Notes under the pieces: model-generated
The model's input: the letters and a program-made list of their open reading frames with translations, nothing else
Told to the model about the DNA's origin: nothing
Databases searched by the model: none
Program-made: the position numbers and the translations under genes
Shown: positions 14,226-16,830 of the stretch, in pieces
How the letters are laid out: each line of letters begins with the position of its first letter
How positions within the stretch are numbered: position 1 is the first letter of the stretch
DNA from: Bacillota bacterium
GTDB lineage: Bacteria > Bacillota > Clostridia > Lachnospirales > Lachnospiraceae
Length of the DNA: 16,830 nucleotides
NCBI GenBank assembly: GCA_023424235.1
Contig: JAFAEB010000105.1
Coordinates: 1 to 16,830 of the forward strand
Direction: 5' to 3'

Positions 14226-14232
14226 CCTATAA
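14226..14232. repeat. right copy of the candidate target duplication CCTATAA
   Basis: Partner of 13940-13946. It directly abuts the T-run side of the hslO terminator. Confidence 0.35.
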
Positions 14233-14278
14233 AATAAAAAAGCGTTGTAAACAAGGTTTTACTCTTCGTTTACAACGC
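14233..14278 (-). terminator. terminator of the hslO transcription unit
   Basis: Perfect 11-bp arms, GCGTTGTAAAC (14242-14252) and GTTTACAACGC (14268-14278), enclose a 15-base loop. On the minus strand TTTTTTATTTTAT follows. It starts 24 nt after the hslO stop. Confidence 0.9.
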
Positions 14279-14302
14279 CATAATCTATCCACACTATATG
14301 AA

Positions 14303-15184
14303 CTATTTCTTACTTAATTTCACAAATTCCTTTAATTCATCCACCGTAAAATGATAATGAGTATTACAGAAATGACAATTTACTTCGATTGGTTCCTTAT
14401 CATCAATCATCTCTTCTAAATCTTTCTTACCAATGCTAATAACTGCTTTTTCAACTCTTTCTTTACTACAATTACATGAAAATTTTGTTTCCGTCTTTTC
14501 ATGTATTTCTAGTCCAAAATCCCCCAATATATGTTCAAGTATCATCTCTGGGTTATTACCATCATCTAATAATTTTGTTATAGAGGTTATTTCACTGATT
14601 TTTTTCTCTAACTTATCAATAATTTCATCCTCTGCAAATGGAAGTAGCTGAATTATAAAACCTCCAGCTTGCTTCACCGTATTATCCTTATTCATTAATA
14701 CACCTAAGGCAACACTAGAAGGAACTTGCTCACTTGTTGCATAATAATAAGCCAAATCTTCAGCTATTTCACCTGACACTAATTGAATTTGTCCAACATA
14801 TGGTTCTTTTAATCCCATGTCTTTAATTACACTTAACATACCTGCACCAATACCACCACTTACATCTAGTTTACCAATACTATTTGGTGGTAATAGCTCT
14901 TCTGGACAATCCACATATCCTTTCACTGTTGCTCTTGAATCTGCTGTTACCGTTACACCTCTAAGCGGTCCATCCCCTTTGATTTGAAGTGTTAATAAAT
15001 CATTATCACCCTTCATCATGCTGCCCATCATAGCACCTGCTGTAAGTAATCTTCCAAGTGCTGCAGATGCTACAGGACTTGTATTATGAATGCTCCTTGC
15101 ATGCTCTACTAATTCTCTTGTTGTAGCTGCAAATGCACGAATGCTATCATTTGCAGCAGTTGCTCTAACGATATAATCTGACAT
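14303..15184 (-). CDS. hslO: Hsp33 redox-regulated chaperone
   Basis: Hsp33 is a cytoplasmic holdase that becomes active when oxidants release zinc from its four cysteines. The N-terminal domain begins MSDYIVRATAANDSIRAFAA and contains LGRLLTAGAMMGSMMKG, LTLQIKGDGPLRG and GYVDCP, all family blocks. The zinc switch is complete: Cys237-x-Cys239 (SCNCSKE) and Cys270-x-x-Cys273 (NCHFCNTHYHF). The length of 293 residues is normal. ATG 15182-15184 is chosen, with GGAGG about 6 nt upstream; the GTG four codons earlier overlaps the ribosome site. The methyltransferase gene ends only 17 nt upstream, so the two are co-transcribed. A strong terminator follows. Confidence 0.96.
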   Translation of the reverse strand: MSDYIVRATAANDSIRAFAATTRELVEHARSIHNTSPVASAALGRLLTAGAMMGSMMKGDNDLLTLQIKGDGPLRGVTVTADSRATVKGYVDCPEELLPPNSIGKLDVSGGIGAGMLSVIKDMGLKEPYVGQIQLVSGEIAEDLAYYYATSEQVPSSVALGVLMNKDNTVKQAGGFIIQLLPFAEDEIIDKLEKKISEITSITKLLDDGNNPEMILEHILGDFGLEIHEKTETKFSCNCSKERVEKAVISIGKKDLEEMIDDKEPIEVNCHFCNTHYHFTVDELKEFVKLSKK

Positions 15185-15201
15185 AAAAACCTCCACTAAT
15201 C

Positions 15202-16386
15202 TTAAACGTATTTCTTATTATCCTGATATGTTTCCTTGGCTACAAAATAAACCCTTTCACTTCGATCACTTGGTGCTTCTTTTGTAAATGCATCATACAC
15301 TCCAACCAAATCAAGGGATGCTTCCCTTAATAATTCTTTTACTTCAGCTATGGTATATGCCTTTTGATGATGTATTTCTTCAAAGCGTTCATAGTAGTCC
15401 GTTTTTACTGATTCACCGGCATATTCATTCATATCGGATTTAACATAAATCGTTACCTGGTACTCATTCATCTTTTCAGTAGAATTATAATAATTTTCCC
15501 ATATAAAACTACAATCATCGCGATTTTCAGCAATCGTTCTATCACCTAATATTTCACGATATTTATATTCTGTATTCATATCAAAAATAAAGATACCATC
15601 CTTATCTAGATAATTATTAACTAATTTAAATACTTTTAATAAATCCTCTTTGGTAGTTATATAATTCATACTATCACATATGCTTACAACTGCTTTTACA
15701 GTTCCGTATAATTCGAACTCTCTCATGTCTTGTTCCAAATAAAGAATTGAGCTCTTTTTATTTGTAAATAACATAGAATCAATATCATCATTTGAATTTT
15801 CATTTAATTCATAACTATCTATAGCAATCCCAGAAGAACTATTCTGATTCCCGTCTTCTTTATAGTCTATATTCTCTATATTAGATACATTCTTACTTAA
15901 TTCAGACTTAATATTAAGATGATAATCTAATGTAACTCCATTCATATCTGCTTCATAATCACTATTAGCTTCCTCTACTTCTTCTTTAGATTCATTATTA
16001 GATGCATCTATATCTTCTTTATAATCGATATTAGATCCCTCTATATCATCCTCAGATAAAAGTCTAGCTTCCTCACCAAATTCATAATCATCCATCTCAT
16101 ACTCATCAGAATCATCATCAAACTCAATATCCGAATATAATTCGTCGTATTCTCTATCTCTTGCTATCTCTAGCATTTCATAGGAATTATCAATTCCTAT
16201 CATATCATAACCTTTATCTCTTAGCCTTCTGGTTATATTACCAGTTCCACAGCCTAATTCTAGAACAAGTCCATCTAAAACACCTTGTTCCTTTAATAAC
16301 ATAGTTAAATATTCTGTCCATTCATCATATGGAACATTATCCATAAATATATCATAAACCATTGCAAAACCTGTATATGCTTGCAT
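15202..16386 (-). CDS. class I SAM-dependent methyltransferase with an acidic insertion
   Basis: This is a Rossmann-fold methyltransferase of the YqeM-like group, 394 residues against about 250 in usual relatives. Seen are the N-terminal FAMVYDIFMDNVPYDEW (7-23), motif I LELGCGTGN (42-50) for SAM, GIDNS (64-68) at the end of strand 2, then a gap. The fold resumes at SILYLEQDMREFELYG (213-228), SICDSMNYI (235-243) and FIFDMNTEYK. The extra 81-211 is highly acidic, rich in D, E, N and S, and repeats variants of NIDYKED. The ATG at 16384-16386 has GAGGAAT about 7 nt upstream. hslO follows by 17 nt and hisA lies 110 nt upstream with no terminator between, so one transcript is likely. The substrate is unknown. 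Confidence 0.85.
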   Translation of the reverse strand: MQAYTGFAMVYDIFMDNVPYDEWTEYLTMLLKEQGVLDGLVLELGCGTGNITRRLRDKGYDMIGIDNSYEMLEIARDREYDELYSDIEFDDDSDEYEMDDYEFGEEARLLSEDDIEGSNIDYKEDIDASNNESKEEVEEANSDYEADMNGVTLDYHLNIKSELSKNVSNIENIDYKEDGNQNSSSGIAIDSYELNENSNDDIDSMLFTNKKSSILYLEQDMREFELYGTVKAVVSICDSMNYITTKEDLLKVFKLVNNYLDKDGIFIFDMNTEYKYREILGDRTIAENRDDCSFIWENYYNSTEKMNEYQVTIYVKSDMNEYAGESVKTDYYERFEEIHHQKAYTIAEVKELLREASLDLVGVYDAFTKEAPSDRSERVYFVAKETYQDNKKYV

Positions 16387-16496
16387 ATTATATTCCTCAC
16401 TCTACCTTTACTCCATGGCTTCTTTCTATCCTTACTCTTAGTTAAAATATAAGAATCCTTGTTAGGCTATACATATTCTCTACCATAAACATCTTA

Positions 16497-16830
16497 TTAA
16501 TCATTAATCTTTGTGTAAGTACCTTTTATTTCATCATAGACTAAATTACCACCAAAGAGATCAAGTGCACTTCCTACTGTAAAATCTATGTTACCTTGAC
16601 CTAGTTCATATAATAAATCTAAATCTTTTGTGTTTGCGATGCCTCCTGCATAGGTAACCGGAAAACCATCTACTGTATTAAGTATGGGTATTAAATCTTC
16701 TTCAATTCCCATGGACTTTCCTTCTACATCAACCGCATGAATTAAAAATTCGTCACAATAACTTGATAAGGTATCTAGTAACTTGGGTGTTACTATTTCC
16801 TTGGTAAAGGTCTGCCTCCTATTCGTAACA
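16497..16830 (-). CDS. hisA: HisA, eukaryote-like type, C-terminal 110 residues (runs off the window)
   Basis: This is the ProFAR isomerase of histidine synthesis, which converts ProFAR to PRFAR by an Amadori rearrangement. The frame stays open to the window edge and I translated it from there. The order CDEFLIHAVDVEGKSMGI, then VTYAGGIANTKDLDLL, then VGSALDLFGGNLV matches the pattern of yeast HIS6 and plant HISN3 (EFLIHAADVEG, VYAGGAKSVDDL, FGSSLDIFGGNLV), not the bacterial HisA/HisF form. These are the final beta-alpha units of a TIM barrel with phosphate-binding glycines. About 150 N-terminal residues lie outside the window, and the true start is not visible. The gene reads toward the methyltransferase and hslO. 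Confidence 0.85.
   Translation of the reverse strand, partial: VTNRRQTFTKEIVTPKLLDTLSSYCDEFLIHAVDVEGKSMGIEEDLIPILNTVDGFPVTYAGGIANTKDLDLLYELGQGNIDFTVGSALDLFGGNLVYDEIKGTYTKIND

Noticed and set aside
1..16830. CRISPR arrays, tRNA or rRNA genes, and prophage or IS transposase genes
   Set aside because: No regularly spaced repeats, no cloverleaf pattern and no transposase or integrase motifs were seen on either strand.

Overview
The window is AT-rich, and every confident gene but one lies on the minus strand. Gene content and codon use suggest a low-GC anaerobic Firmicute, most likely a Lachnospiraceae/Clostridium relative. Lachnoclostridium phytofermentans-like is my guess and is not proven by the sequence. 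Pointers are the Fe-S type PurF, Hsp33, a GH94 disaccharide phosphorylase, a HisA of the eukaryote-like type and strong AGGAGG ribosome-binding sites.

Layout from left to right: (1) 1-1650 has the 5' half of purA, a 45-residue membrane protein with its own promoter, and dut. (2) 1752-4917 has a LysR regulator, an ArsC/Spx-like thioredoxin-fold protein, a small GNAT-like acetyltransferase and a class-3 aldehyde dehydrogenase. The acetyltransferase and ArsC-like genes each have an inverted repeat between a strong Shine-Dalgarno and the preferred start codon. (3) 5070-6900 is a small accessory patch: one plus-strand two-helix membrane protein, a second two-helix protein, a short ORF that may be a gene remnant, and a cytoplasmic YD-repeat-like protein. 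(4) 6926-10940 is a purine operon transcribed purC-purF-purB, with a promoter before purC, a hairpin between purC and purF, an internal extended -10 promoter before purB and a terminator after purB. (5) 11290-13734 is a GH94 phosphorylase with its own terminator. (6) 13940-14232 is a long gene-less imperfect palindrome with perfect 16-bp ends and a possible 7-bp target duplication, which looks like a MITE or fold-back element. (7) 14233-16830 is a probable hisA-methyltransferase-hslO transcription unit, ending in a strong terminator.

Functionally, most of the window is nucleotide metabolism. PurC, PurF, PurB and PurA belong to de novo purine synthesis, Dut guards the dUTP pool, and HisA belongs to the histidine pathway, which is linked to purines through AICAR. 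GH94 supplies sugar phosphate by phosphorolysis of a disaccharide. The parts least explained by known families are the palindromic element, the roughly 130-residue acidic insertion inside the methyltransferase fold, the SD-hairpin-start arrangements and the YD-repeat/small-membrane-protein patch.
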